Assembly: GCF_026262505.1 (NCBI RefSeq)
Contig: NC_067205.1
Location: 23,841,585 to 23,905,584, forward strand
From: Trichomonas vaginalis G3
Taxonomy: Eukaryota > Parabasalia > Trichomonadida > Trichomonadidae
Length of the DNA stretch: 64,000 nt
Direction of reading: 5' to 3'
Shown: positions 1 through 10,193 of the stretch, piece after piece
How positions within the stretch are numbered: position 1 is the first letter of the stretch
How the letters are laid out: every line of letters begins with the position of its first letter
The notes under the pieces: generated by a model
Seen by the model: only the letters and a program-made list of their open reading frames with translations
Told to the model about the DNA's origin: nothing
The model's database searches: none
Translations under genes and position numbers: made by a program

Positions 1-1509
1 TCAGAAATAGTTCCTGGAACTTACGAATATACAACTGCTGTTTCTTATGGAAACGTAGGTGAGTTTGGAGAAGGTTCTTCAACAACAGTAGATATTGCTT
101 GCGACAGGTTTCATATTATTTCTATTGACAACTCTTTCTTATACGTGGAACAAGACATTGAAATAAAACCTTCTGCCAAGTTGTCTGACAAGAAAGGTTG
201 CAATGGAATTTTCTATGTCGGATACCAATATGCTCCAGAAGTTTTTATGGGATATAAGATATATTCTAACTCTGACTTAGTTCAAACAGTAAACATGGGC
301 AAACTATGAATGGTTCGCTTTGAGAAACTCAGTACAACCACAAGCTAGAGAACAAACAGACCAATATGCAACTATTGAGAAAAAAGAAGACTTGACCCTA
401 ACGTTCCAGGAGTTTATGTTAACCTTTCTGGACAAACTGCAGCAGCAGTAACCAAAGTAAAACTGAAACTTAGAGTTCCTTTGTCATCTTTCCTCATCTT
501 CAGGTTTTTAAGATACTTGCCAAACTGGGCAGGAAAAATTTCTATTGAACTTACTCCAAGCAAAAATAAACTTAGTCATTGCACCAACGCAAGACCCATT
601 CACTCTTACAGACGTAAAGGGAGCAAATCAAACGTCATTCGCCGAATTTTGCAAAGACAAAGTTGACTTAGACTTTGGTTTCTCAAACCTCAACACTGAA
701 GTAAACTATTATTTCAATGCTGCTGAACTGCTTGGGACCCAGTTAAGTTCACATGCGAAAAATTTGAATGCAAGAGAATAGAAAGCAGACTTGCAGTCTA
801 TATGTTGGACCCAGATATTTCAAATGCTTTAGCTGCCAAATATATTGCAGTTCCACTTATGTTCCCTATACACCAAATATCTGTCAAAGACTTTGCAGGT
901 GAAGTTGGAAACCAAAGTGCTGACCCAGGTGCAAGAACAGATATTGCCTTAACAACTGCAATGAAACATGCAGATACTATGTTTGTACTGTTCAGACGAA
1001 CTATAAATGACTATTCTTGTTTCTACAACCCTGGTATTAAATATCATATAAACATAGATGGCAAATATTATCCAAGAGAAGAATATTCTACAGTTGAGGA
1101 TATGAGGTCATACAACTTGACATTAGATGCTATGAACTTTAACAACAACTTCACAACAACTATTAACCCTGAAATGCAAAGTTCTATTATGCCATATGTG
1201 AAAGTATGGACTCATACAGGAGGTCAAAAACTCAATATACAAATGGAGACCGTTCAAACTTTTGGCTTGGCATTCCATTTGCTGACTCAGAAGACTTTAT
1301 GGGTGGTATTTCAACTGTTGGTACTGTACAAATACAATATACTGGTGACAGAGACGGTCCAGATGAATTGAAGCAAAGAAGTTTACAAAACCAATAGCAC
1401 TTTTCACGGAAGATGCTCTTTGAAGATTCGTTCGATGAAACCTGCTGGGGCTCCTCAGATTGGCATAACGACAGCTTCCATCGAGCAGATTTTGGCAGCA
1501 GGTCAGTAA
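1..1509 (+). pseudogene. Polinton A major capsid protein (broken, 5' end outside window)
   Basis: The protein is closely related to the capsid gene of copy B at 59,918-61,524, from which the full length (about 530 residues) can be judged. Length, position and mixed beta-strand composition fit the double jelly-roll major capsid protein of Polintons, which builds the icosahedral shell. Recognition rests on position, length and co-occurrence with the packaging ATPase and minor capsid rather than on a diagnostic short motif. The copy is broken in several places, so it is a fossil. The next gene lies on the opposite strand. Confidence 0.7.
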
Positions 1510-1588
1510 GTTGTTCTTGAACTGACTTCTCTCCGTCAAATATTGACAGTACGCCAGTTTTGCATAATATTGTATTATAAACTTACCT

Positions 1589-1822
1589 TTAGAAATATCT
1601 GTAAGTTTTTGAAGTTATATTTTTGTCTGCTTCAAGAACTTTCACCATCTCGGTTATACCAACTTTCTTTGCTTTATGAAAATATTTTGGTTCAGCAAAG
1701 ACTGCTATTCTATAACATTTTCCATTGTTTGTATAAAGAACTATTCTGTCAATGTATTTGTATTGTTTGTGTGTGTAAACTTTGTTCTGCTTCAATTCGA
1801 AGAGATACTCAAATACGTCCAT
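1589..1822 (-). CDS. small conserved family 1 protein
   Basis: A 77-residue ORF opposed to the capsid and CCG genes, conserved in the same place in copy B (61,590-61,835, 81 residues). It has a Lys/Tyr-rich sequence beginning MDVFEYLFELKQ, and no motif is recognised. Conservation in two copies on the strand opposite to its neighbours argues that it is a real small gene. The plus-strand ORFs over the same stretch are shadows. Its role in the element is unknown. Confidence 0.5.
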   Translation of the reverse strand: MDVFEYLFELKQNKVYTHKQYKYIDRIVLYTNNGKCYRIAVFAEPKYFHKAKKVGITEMVKVLEADKNITSKTYRYF

Positions 1823-1840
1823 CTTTTTATTCTAAGTAAA

Positions 1841-2408
1841 ATGTCATTTCCGAAAAATAGAAGCGTAAGTGTTTCAAAAGGTTTAATGGCGATGGCAGAT
1901 GTGAAGTTAAATTCACCAACTCAAACAAACAGTCAAAGTGTTGTTGTCAATGTCAAAGAAAGAGATGTTGAAGTGGGGAAACCATACGAAGACGAAGATG
2001 GTATATACAATAGTTCCTGTAAAAGAACAACCAACATACCCTGAAGTTAGCAGAGACTTAAGTTCTGTTGCAGATATTCGAAAACGACTACCACAACTTA
2101 AAGACAAACTTAAAACTCAGGAGAAGATTTGTCAAGCTTTAGGTATAATGTTAAACTTGGTCGAACACAACCCTGTAAAAGTGAACTCATATGTCATTGC
2201 ACCTCATGAAGTTTTTGAAAGAACTATTGAAACTTTTGACAGAGGCAGACGATATAAACATCAAAGAAATAGAACCCGACATTGCTTGCTGTGGTGTTTC
2301 ATATAATGTCATTGACAAGATATACGTTATGAAAGGAGGTGAAACGTTGAACTTAAAGTATAGTTTCCCAGACGTCATAAAAATATTTGACGACCACAAA
2401 CATTTCAT
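1841..2408 (+). pseudogene. CCG-motif Polinton protein (broken copy)
   Basis: Begins MSFPKNRSVSVSKG and has a C-terminal part with a strongly conserved segment around CCGVSYNVIDKIYV. The same C-terminal pattern (YVIAPHE, a Leu-rich helix, CCG, then a beta-rich tail) is found in Polinton C at 35,106-35,762, so the gene is shared across both families. It lies between the capsid and minor capsid genes, which suggests a virion or assembly role, but no function is known to me. The copy is broken; copy B holds a counterpart at 61,854-62,420. Confidence 0.5.
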
Positions 2409-2429
2409 TAAAATTTATTTGCTAAGTAA

Positions 2430-3226
2430 ATGGCAGAAGATATAATGGTTTATACTATTACGACTAAAAACCCTGAGTCATATAATTCTATAACAACAAA
2501 CTTACAAAGTCCTCAAGGACGATATTGTAAACTGACCTTAAACACGATGACGACTAAAGCCTGTTTTGCTCTTTTGACACCAGAAGACTTTATTGTTGTG
2601 AATGGTAAAAATACTCCTTTGAAGATACTTACTCAGATATACCACCAACAGGTTTTGTTGACTTATTTAATACTTTAAGGACGAGTGTAACATGTGCTGC
2701 AACTAGAGCAGGTTTCATTATGTTTGGATGTCCGACTGAGTTTACTATAAACAATAATGAGCTATAATACAAAACTTATATCTGGTTTTTACTACCAACA
2801 GTTTCCTATAACAGGAAAAGGTGTCATACAAGGAATGTCTGTTCCATTGACTTTAAGTACACCTATTTTATATATTGTTTCAAACTTAGGTTCAAAGTGT
2901 TATTCGAATGTCGACAGAAACTATTATGACCAAAAGATACTTATGCGTATAAACAATACTTTCTCTGCTGGTTTGCCTATTGTTCATTCGAATGCAGAAT
3001 TTTCAACCTTAGTGAACTCAAACACTTTGGCAAGTATAACGTTGACATTAGTTGACGCAAACTTTGTTCCTGTAAAACTTTATGTCCTATGTATTTGTCA
3101 ATGACGGCAGAAAGTTTCGAATTGGAAGATGCAACTGGTGAAAGTATTGTATTACAAGAACAACTTCAACAACAAATAGCTCAAGAACAACAAATGCAAC
3201 AAATGGAACAACAAAGTCAAGAATAA
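2430..3226 (+). pseudogene. Polinton A candidate minor capsid (penton-like) protein, broken
   Basis: Counterpart of the open 265-residue ORF of copy B (62,443-63,240). The predicted protein is beta-rich for about 230 residues and ends in a Gln/Glu-rich tail with QQQ runs. Its size and its place just after the capsid block fit the single jelly-roll minor capsid (penton) of Polintons, but I see no decisive motif. The copy in A is broken in a few places. It is followed, after an AT-rich spacer with a T-run, by the helicase gene. Confidence 0.5.
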
Positions 3227-3255
3227 AAAATAATATTTTTTTTATTTTTATAAAA

Positions 3256-4489
3256 ATGTACAGAATAGATGTTTCAGATTTTTATGACTTCCAAGCATTC
3301 AGAAATATGTGTCCATTTCGAGACTATAACAAAGCAGTCGAGAATTTGAAACGTTTAGTCATTTATGTCGACTCTGCCCAGAATGTTATGTTATGAAAGA
3401 ATGGGATGTTGTCTTTAACAACCTAAAGCAACAATAGTTTCAGAACAAGAATGTAGACAGAAACTTAAGAAAATAAAAGTCGTACAAGTTGGCATGAAGA
3501 TGTTAGATGCTTGGGATATCTTATTGTCAAAGTTAGAAGATTTTTCAGTTCGAGGTATAAAGTTCTATACACCTTCTCCAAACTTCTATTCTATCTTCAC
3601 TGGATATAAATACGAACAAGTAGAATGGAAAGAAAATATTATAGAAGCTTGGTTAGACCATGTCAAAGAAATTATATGCAATGGAAACGAAAGAGTCTAT
3701 GAGTATATCTTATGTTGGTTTGCAAACATCTTACAACATCCAAGTGCTAAAAATGAAACTGCTCTCATTATAATTGGAAAACAAGGAACTGGTAAGAACA
3801 CATTCTTTACAGATATTTTGTGCAAACTGTTAGAGGGCTATTCGAACCCTAATATGACAAACTTAGAAAACATCTGCGGTAAATTTAACTCTTCAATAGA
3901 GAATATGAAACTTATAGTATGTAACGAACTTCAAAGTATAGATACAACAAAGGTTTTAAACTCGGATGCTTTGAAGAGTCTTATAACAGACAAAGTTGGA
4001 GTTGTTGAAAGAAAATATAAAGACCAAAGAGTTTGTGAAAATGTTGCAAACTTCATTATGGTTTCAAACAATACTGTTCCGATGAAGTTAGAAAGTTCTG
4101 ACAGAAGATATGTAGTTGTCAGAACGTCAGATTCTCATATGCAAGATACAGAATATTTTGACGACTTAGCAGAAACTTTGACACCTAACTTTTACAACCA
4201 CTTGTTCTCATATTTCATGACATTAGATATTTCTAAGTTCAATCCAAGACAAATTCCACATACCGAAGAAAGACAAACATTGTTAGAAGCAAACAAGAGT
4301 GTATATGAACTGTTTATAGATGAGACTAACTTTGTGTCATTAGATGAAAGGTCATTATATGATGAATATAAACAATATTGTCAAGAATATGGTTATATGG
4401 CAGCTTCTAAACGTACATTCTTGGCAAATGTCAAAAGTCTTTTAGATGTTCAGAACGGCGTATATACAAAGAAAAATTTTTCTGAGTAA
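3256..4489 (+). pseudogene. SF3 (D5-like) replicative helicase, 5' part broken
   Basis: The ORF from 3,494 is open for 331 residues and carries a superfamily 3 helicase core: Walker A IIIGKQGTGKNTFF, Walker B KLIVCNELQSID and a sensor-like motif NFIMVSNNTVP. SF3 helicases unwind DNA at viral origins and are typical of virophages, poxvirus D5 and Polinton-like viruses. Copy B has the same gene starting at 63,271. The N-terminal part is broken here. Because no DNA polymerase is visible in either copy, this is the best candidate for the element's replication protein. The AT-rich leader before the start resembles that of other genes in the element. Confidence 0.85.
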
Positions 4490-4524
4490 ATTTTAAAAAA
4501 ATATTTTTTTATCCGATAGAAAAG

Positions 4525-4944
4525 ATGACGAAATTCATCTCAGTAAATAAGTACATGACAGAAGTCAAAGATAAGTTAGCTCCATTCGCATATTTGAATG
4601 TTTACTTCTACAATTTTGAAAAGTCTTCATTTGACAAAGTTTGGAACATCGAACCTGTTAAGTTTGCTGTTGTTAGAAAAAGTGGTGCAACTTTTGAAGA
4701 CTTATACATTGACGGTTTGTTAGCAGTCAAAGAAAATTTTGACAGAAAGTTCTCAAAACTCGAAGAAGGTAAAGCATACAAACTTGTTATACCTTATGAA
4801 CCAAAGAAAGCAGACGACTATGAATATTATGAGTCTAAGATAGTTGAAGTTCAAGGTAAATTGGGTAAAAAGATTTTAGAGTCTAAGCCAGTGTTTGCTC
4901 CTAAAGAGGAAGAGAACATTGACATTGACCCAGAAATGTTCTAA
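4525..4944 (+). CDS. conserved Polinton protein, 139 aa
   Basis: An intact ORF beginning MTKFISVNKYMTEVKD. The pattern F-x-SVN, a short helix, then VYFY and IEPVKFAV matches the first gene of Polinton C (30,157-30,636: FVTVN, VDVYF, IKPIAFAF), so the two are probably distant homologues. It is an acidic, lysine-rich protein of unknown function. It sits 35 bases after the helicase stop, behind an AT-rich leader, in the same direction, and is followed by a convergent gene 16 bases downstream. Confidence 0.65.
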   Translation: MTKFISVNKYMTEVKDKLAPFAYLNVYFYNFEKSSFDKVWNIEPVKFAVVRKSGATFEDLYIDGLLAVKENFDRKFSKLEEGKAYKLVIPYEPKKADDYEYYESKIVEVQGKLGKKILESKPVFAPKEEENIDIDPEMF

Positions 4945-4960
4945 AAATAAAATTTTATTT

Positions 4961-5431
4961 TTACATGTCAAATTTCTTTTTCTCTGGAACTGGTTCAGGT
5001 TCTTTCTTCTCTTCTTCTACTTTCTTTTCTTCTACTTTCTTTTCTTTCTTTTCTCTCTTCTTCTTCTTCTCTGGTGGAGTTATGTCAAATTTGGCGCAAC
5101 CATATTTATGTAAAAGTTCTTTGTCCTTTAATAGCTCTTCTATTCTGTTTTCTATTTCATCTTCAAGAACAGCGCATGTGCCTTCTTTGCATTCTAAGAA
5201 CTTTTGTTGGACTTCATCTTTCCAATCGGCGTCATCTCTGTCAACAAGTCTGTCATTGACAAATTTTAAGACTTCTCTGCCTAATGTTTTATGGTTCTTG
5301 TCATATTCCCAGAAACAGAACTTTAGAACAAATTCACCTTTCTTGTTTACACTATGTAAGATTTTATGGTCGACAGATGTTTTAGAGTCAAAAAGTTTGT
5401 CTCGAATATAGATAGCGAAATCGCTAGACAT
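4961..5431 (-). CDS. Lys/Glu-rich protein of unknown function, 156 aa
   Basis: An intact minus-strand ORF starting MSSDFAIYIRDKLF. The first 115 residues look folded (mixed alpha/beta, two Cys), while the last 40 are a charged tail rich in Lys, Glu and Pro. The charged tail produces long open shadow frames on the plus strand, which are not genes. Its start lies 37 bases from the start of the divergent ATPase gene, so the two may share a control region. The function is not recognised. Confidence 0.6.
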   Translation of the reverse strand: MSSDFAIYIRDKLFDSKTSVDHKILHSVNKKGEFVLKFCFWEYDKNHKTLGREVLKFVNDRLVDRDDADWKDEVQQKFLECKEGTCAVLEDEIENRIEELLKDKELLHKYGCAKFDITPPEKKKKREKKEKKVEEKKVEEEKKEPEPVPEKKKFDM

Positions 5432-5467
5432 TTTCTAAAAGATAAAAATTTTAATTTTTCTAAAAAT

Positions 5468-6343
5468 ATGTTAGAAAAAAAGTTTGCTGACATTGACAAG
5501 AAATTTGAGAATGTTTTGAAGAAGAACAAGAGGAAGTTAGAAAATGCTCAGATAAAACCTATACATGACAAGTTCTTATTTGCTCAGAATGGTATAACAG
5601 GTCTAATTGCACCACCTGGGTCGGGTAAGACTTTCACTTATCTTAAAATGGCTGCACAACAACAAGAACTAGATGAGAAGAACCCATTCTATGAGTTAGT
5701 TGTTATTTGTAGTACTTCGGGTCAATTCGATCAAACCGTCAATTCGTTCAAAGATATTATAAAGAAGTCTAAGTTAGTATGTATAAAAGACTCTGAGTTG
5801 TTGGATTGGATAAAGAAGTACCAAAGAAGAGTTTTGAAGTACAATGCTATAAATGAGTATATAAACTCGAAGTTTAAAGACCCAAATGAGGAAATGCAGA
5901 GAATATTAGAGAAGAAACACTTCAGAAACAAACAGAAAGAGATAGAGTACATTTCGAAGAAATTGCAATCTTACGATTGGAAGACTTACCCTCACAGATG
6001 TCTTCTTATCTTAGATGACTTTGCTTCTCATCCTTTGTTAAAGAACAGAGAACAAGATATGTGTCGAATTCTTAAGAAGCTCAGACACTTTAACATCTCA
6101 GTTGTCATTTGTGTACAGACAGCAAAGAGTTTAAGTAAGGATGTAAAGAGAATACTTACTGATATCATACTTTTCCCTGGATTGTCCGAAGACGATTTCA
6201 TGGAACTTATGAAAGAGTCCATGGCAGGTAAGTTTGACAGACATGAACTATGGGAGAAGTACAAAGTCATACAAGACCCTCATACTTCTTTCAGAATTCA
6301 TATCTACGCGAACAAAGTTCAAATTGTAAAAAGTCAAGCGTAA
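5468..6343 (+). CDS. FtsK/A32-like genome-packaging ATPase
   Basis: About 291 residues from the ATG at 5,468, chosen because upstream codons overlap the divergent gene. Walker A is APPGSGKTFT near residue 50 and Walker B is LLILDDF near residue 179. They are followed by a segment with a conserved Gln (VVICVQTAKSL) and an arginine-rich stretch, as in the A32/HerA packaging ATPases that pump DNA into Polinton and poxvirus capsids. It is a core morphogenesis gene of Polintons and is fully open here. A minisatellite begins about 100 bases after its stop. Confidence 0.85.
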   Translation: MLEKKFADIDKKFENVLKKNKRKLENAQIKPIHDKFLFAQNGITGLIAPPGSGKTFTYLKMAAQQQELDEKNPFYELVVICSTSGQFDQTVNSFKDIIKKSKLVCIKDSELLDWIKKYQRRVLKYNAINEYINSKFKDPNEEMQRILEKKHFRNKQKEIEYISKKLQSYDWKTYPHRCLLILDDFASHPLLKNREQDMCRILKKLRHFNISVVICVQTAKSLSKDVKRILTDIILFPGLSEDDFMELMKESMAGKFDRHELWEKYKVIQDPHTSFRIHIYANKVQIVKSQA

Positions 6344-6444
6344 AAATGTAAGTGTTTAGTCTTAGTCTGTTGTGGTGCTGGGGCTGTCGGTTCTTCTGGC
6401 TTTGGAATGGACTCGGTTGGTGGTACGTCGGACATTCGTTTGTG

Positions 6445-6735
6445 TCCTGTCGGAAGGAAGGACTTTTCCTGTTGGAAGGAAAAACTTTTCCTGTCGGATG
6501 GAAAAAATTTTCCTGTCGGATGGAAAAAATTTTCCTGTCGGATGGAAAAAAGTTCTCAATTTTCGAAAATTTGAATGGTTTACGGACGGACAACTGGAAA
6601 AATTTTTCCTGTTGGAAGGAAGGACTTTTCCTGTTGTCGGGAAATTTTTTTCTTGTCGGATGGAAGGACTCGGAATGTCGGATGGAAGGACTCGGAATGT
6701 CGGAAGGAAGGACTCGGAATGTCGGAAGGATTTGA
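6445..6735. repeat. minisatellite after the ATPase gene
   Basis: Two adjoining tandem arrays: several copies of a ~22-base unit with core CCTGTCGGATGGAAAAAATT (6,460-6,560), then a ~24-base unit with core GGACTCGGAATGTCGGA (6,650-6,735). The array stays open in several frames on both strands, which produces long low-complexity ORFs (Phe/Pro/Arg-rich on the minus strand). I treat these as by-products of repetition. It may have grown at the 3' end of the minus-strand KilA-N gene. Confidence 0.8.
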
Positions 6736-6804
6736 CGAGGCAATCTACCTTATAGAGCTACCTGAGCCATCTTTGGTGTCAAGCTTGAAAAATAAAGAGT
6801 GCAT

Positions 6805-7661
6805 TTACTCTACTTGTTTGAAGTTGTCAAAATACTCTGTTATTTTTTCCTTTAACAATGGCAAATCTTCTTTGAATGTAAGTATTGTACAACCTTTCAT
6901 ATCATAGTGTGTTTGAGGTAACGTATCTTGAACTATCTGTTTCACATCTTCATTTGGGGTCATTGAAATCGGTAAGTTTTCGCGATAGAACCAATTTCTG
7001 TCAGATTTGTAAATCTTAGCAAGGTCGTAAAAGCTTTTGTTGTTTCTTCTGACTAAATGCAACATAACCATATCTCTGTCTTCTTCATTTTCCATCTCTT
7101 CAGTGTAAATCATATACTTATAGTTCTTTTCCTTTCCTTTTGGTACCGAACGTGGTATTCTTTTCTGTATGTTTTTGTCTTTTGCTTCAAGCTTGTTCTC
7201 TAGCTCTTCACGTTCTTGTCTATGAATTTCGTCAAGAAGTTTACAAACATACCATGAATAGCGAGGTGAAGCCCATTGTGCACATTATTTACAAGAAGTC
7301 TATGTACATACCAACCTCTCAAACCATTTGGCAATTTTTCACGATTTTCATAGAGTTTTGGCGACTGGGGTTTTTCTCCCACTCGCTGTTCTTCACGATT
7401 TTCAGAAAAAAGTATGTCTCGCTGTGCTTCATTTAATAGTTCAATAGTGCTTTGGTTCCTAAACCAGTCTTTAGGAAGCTTAGTATCTGGTGCAAAACAT
7501 GCTGTCAAAATACTTTGCATTTGGTACATGTCATCTTTGACCGAACGAATGAGACGTAACTGTTTGTTATACTGAACCCACTCGTATTCTTCACTTATGG
7601 CTTCATGAACGATAGCAGTTGTTGTGTTCTCTGTTGTTGACATATCTGTCTTTACATACAA
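6805..7661 (-). pseudogene. KilA-N domain protein (broken)
   Basis: The N-terminal part carries a KilA-N-like pattern: LPKDWFRNQST, then a helix, then GWYVHRLLVNNV. KilA-N is a DNA-binding domain common in large DNA viruses and phages. The downstream part (from the ORF ending at 6,805) resembles the C-terminal domain that accompanies KilA-N in giant viruses, judged only from arrangement. The gene is broken, about one or two breaks. It precedes a second regulator-like gene (7,731-8,366), and both begin with the same short leader MYV-K/R-T, suggesting a shared upstream origin. Confidence 0.6.
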
Positions 7662-7730
7662 AATAAAAAAATAAAAAAAATAAAATTAGCGTTATTTTCT
7701 ATCTTGTATAAAAGACCAAAAATAAACGCT

Positions 7731-8366
7731 TTACATGTATTTTTCAGCAACTTCGTCAAATAATTTTATAGCTTTACCTATCTCATCTACTTCAAACGTT
7801 TCTTTACCTTTCGTGGGAGCACCATACATTTTCTCAAACTTTTCGAGTAGTTCTGTTTCAGCAGCTCTCATATCGTTAACAAACACAACCTTAACTCTAT
7901 TGACTGTACTGTCATATCTTTGAGTTATATTATATGTTCTTCCTATCTTATATCTCTTTGTATTGAAGTCCTTCGGTTTCTGAACGATGTAAAGTAAGCC
8001 TTCACTGCAACGTTCCGTATCGAATGAACCATATGTTATGAAGTTATATCCAACAACTGGGTCTAACCATAACAAAACTATTGGTATAAGACTTTTGTCT
8101 ATAAGATATGCTGTAGTTCCATAGAATCTTACCGATATCATAAGCTCAGGATTTCTTGTCAAAATTTTCTGAGTAGAAGCATTTTTAACCCAGTCGTGGG
8201 ATGTTTTCTTTCCTTCAGATAGTGTTAAAATGTCTGACAAAGAATATTTCTTGTATTTCTTTGAGTATCTTACGTTTAAATCACCAATTCTAACCACCTT
8301 GGTCTCATTGTCTATCTTTTTAACTGTTTCAAACTCAATGTTTAACATTTCTGTTCTTACATACAA
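7731..8366 (-). CDS. KilA-N-like / T5orf172 (GIY-YIG-like) protein
   Basis: An open 211-residue ORF. The N-terminal half contains a KilA-N-like stretch (LSDILTLSEG, HDWVKNAST) and the C-terminal third fits a T5orf172/MUG113-type GIY-YIG-like domain (LLYIVQKP, YKIGRT, RYDST, ETELLEKFE). Proteins joining these two domains occur in giant viruses, baculoviruses and phages and are thought to bind or nick DNA. The spacer to the preceding gene holds an A-rich leader. The domain call is by eye from motif order. Confidence 0.6.
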   Translation of the reverse strand: MYVRTEMLNIEFETVKKIDNETKVVRIGDLNVRYSKKYKKYSLSDILTLSEGKKTSHDWVKNASTQKILTRNPELMISVRFYGTTAYLIDKSLIPIVLLWLDPVVGYNFITYGSFDTERCSEGLLYIVQKPKDFNTKRYKIGRTYNITQRYDSTVNRVKVVFVNDMRAAETELLEKFEKMYGAPTKGKETFEVDEIGKAIKLFDEVAEKYM

Positions 8367-8379
8367 AATAAAAAAAAAA

Positions 8380-8757
8380 TAAAAAAAACTAGCTTTTATT
8401 TTCTATCTGTATCTTAAGGAAATTCATGAAATTTGGTCATTTTTTCATGATTTTCATAGAGTTTTGGCGACTACTTTTCTTACGTACTCGCAATTTTTCA
8501 CTGTTTTCGTACGGAATCTCTTCTCTCGGTTTTCCTCGGGAAGCAATCTTATGCCATTTTACTCAGATTTTTGTGCTGAATTCAGCAAAAATATTTTATG
8601 TTAGAATGTTAGATCTAACATGTTTTCTAACACGTTTTCTAACATGGTCTAAAACACACAAAACTCATGAAATTTCATACGGAATTCAGCAAAAATATAT
8701 TTTAGGTGAAGAGGTGAGATTTCACCTCTTTTTTCACCTCTTTTTTCACCTGTTATT
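8380..8757. repeat. non-coding spacer with dispersed palindromes
   Basis: No gene was seen. It contains an A-rich leader for the gene at 8,366, copies of a short phrase (AAATTCATGAAATTT and relatives), the perfect 14-base palindrome TGTTAGATCTAACA embedded in repeated GTTAGAAA/TTTCTAAC words (8,600-8,645), and a second inverted repeat built on GGTGAAGAGGTGAGATTTCA (8,704-8,750). The same palindromes recur at 9,760-10,025 and in both subterminal zones. Confidence 0.75.
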
Positions 8758-9351
8758 TTATAAGCGTTTTACATGAATTGTATGATGTATATTTGAAATC
8801 CTAAACAATTTCGTAGCTTCTATTTCTTCTTTTAGTACATCGAATGTTTTAACGATACCGAAAGTTTCTTTATACTTCTTCTTGACGTCAGATAGAAGGA
8901 AATCGTCAGCTGTTGGATAGTTTTTGTTTAGAAATGTCAACATGTTCATTTTATCTTCTGCTGGTTTTTCTGCTTCTTTCTTTAAATCTGCATAGTCGTT
9001 TCGCATACGTTCTATCTCTTTGACGGAGTAGTTATATTTCCTCATTGCTGCTTTACATTTAGAACATTGCGGATTCATTTTTGCGTTATATTCTGAAACC
9101 TTACCTGCTAAAACAACCAAGGCGTCAATGGTTTTCTTCATCTCAAAAGCTGCTGGTTTTATCTGTTCATTCCATATCTTACCTCTTCTATCTTTATCTC
9201 TTATCTGCCATACACATTTTGCAACTAACGAAACAAAGTTGTCGTAGGTCTTAAATTCTTCGGATTTATATATGTCAGAGATGTTCTTATATACCATATC
9301 GCAAATCTTTGTCCATGACTTTGTGGTTGCAATGAAATCCAAGAAACTCAT
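8758..9351 (-). CDS. unknown protein with CxxC pair, 197 aa
   Basis: An open ORF with a convincing start, MSFLDFIATTKSWTKI. It is mostly helical, with a CSKCKAAMRKY segment near residue 100 that could help bind a metal, and ends HHTIHVKRL. The C-terminal block (FLNKNYPTADDFLLSD, KYKETFG) resembles C-terminal blocks seen in viral DNA-binding proteins, but I cannot name the family. The start overlaps the end of the upstream gene (9,287-9,673) by about 65 bases, which suggests that they are co-transcribed. Confidence 0.5.
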   Translation of the reverse strand: MSFLDFIATTKSWTKICDMVYKNISDIYKSEEFKTYDNFVSLVAKCVWQIRDKDRRGKIWNEQIKPAAFEMKKTIDALVVLAGKVSEYNAKMNPQCSKCKAAMRKYNYSVKEIERMRNDYADLKKEAEKPAEDKMNMLTFLNKNYPTADDFLLSDVKKKYKETFGIVKTFDVLKEEIEATKLFRISNIHHTIHVKRL

Positions 9352-9673
9352 AGTTTACCTTTCGTATGAACTTCTTAATTTCAACTGAGTCAGTTGCTTT
9401 GACTTCAATTTCTTCAAATTCTGGAATAGTGAGTTTTTGTTGTTGTATTTCAGGAAGTTTAGGTAGATGGTCAATAATATCCTGCATTTCATAAAGATAC
9501 TGTTCATTTGTTTCATCTTTCGCACTACAGTCTAAATTATTTGTTAAAAGTTCTTGCTTTATCTTCTGGATTTTTGTTTCAAAAGTATATGAAGAAGGAA
9601 TGAAGCTTTTCATCTCTACTAACATTGAAGTTGGGTTCATAACTAACGAGTTTGGTGCTGTTGTTGCTAACAT
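9287..9673 (-). CDS. unknown protein, 128 aa
   Basis: A minus-strand ORF beginning MLATTAPNSLVMNPTS with an A/T-rich leader upstream, like other genes of the element. It is helical and charged, with many Glu and Ile, and has no recognised motif. It overlaps the next minus-strand gene. The last 30 residues look less protein-like than the rest, so the exact end is uncertain, and the two ORFs could once have been one gene. Confidence 0.45.
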   Translation of the reverse strand: MLATTAPNSLVMNPTSMLVEMKSFIPSSYTFETKIQKIKQELLTNNLDCSAKDETNEQYLYEMQDIIDHLPKLPEIQQQKLTIPEFEEIEVKATDSVEIKKFIRKVNYEFLGFHCNHKVMDKDLRYGI

Positions 9674-9689
9674 GTTCTTACAATAAAAA

Positions 9690-10190
9690 TAAAAAAAAAT
9701 ATTTTATAAAAAACTAAAATATATTTTTTATCTTAAGGAAATTCATGAAAATCCAACGGGTGAGAAAACAGGTGAGAAAACGGGTGACATCTCACCTCTT
9801 CACCTAAAATATATTTTTGTCTGATTTACGCTCATTACGAAGAAGTTTCGACAAAACATTTACGAAGAAGTCTTGACAAATTCAAGAGGGTGAAAAAACA
9901 GGTGAAAAAAGAGGTGAAATCTCACCTCTTCACCTAAACATTATTTTTGGTGTAAATTTCATGATTTTCATGAGTTTTCTACGATGTTAGAAAAGAGGTT
10001 AGAAAACATGTTAGATCTAACATTCTAACATAAATTATATTTTTGGTGTAAAATTCATGAAAATTCAACGGGTGAATTTTATATAAAAAGCAACCCGCCG
10101 TTTTCCGCGGGTTGGTATATTCTTCACAAAATGCTTGTTTTGAGGTCGAGCCACTTTTGGCTCCACCTCTTTTTTTCAACCAAAACTCAT
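9690..10190. repeat. non-coding spacer with palindromes and iteron copies
   Basis: There is no gene here. It holds two inverted repeats based on GGTGAAAAAAGAGGTGAAAT words (9,760-9,800 and 9,890-9,935), one TGTTAGATCTAACA palindrome (about 10,008-10,022), two copies of the iteron core TTTACGAAGAAGTCTTGACA-type sequence otherwise found in the subterminal zones (9,828-9,880), and a short GC-rich hairpin (AACCCGCCG/CGCGGGTT, 10,090-10,112). An ORF at 9,979-10,197 is made of these repeats. Confidence 0.7.
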
Positions 10191-10193
10191 TTT

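Noticed and set aside
4965-5411. 148-codon Ser/Phe-rich plus-strand ORF
   Set aside because: It is the antisense shadow of the Lys/Glu-rich gene at 4,961-5,431.
6352-6743. Long ORFs on both strands over the minisatellite
   Set aside because: The repeat itself lacks stops in many frames. The encoded sequences are low-complexity and unlike any neighbour.
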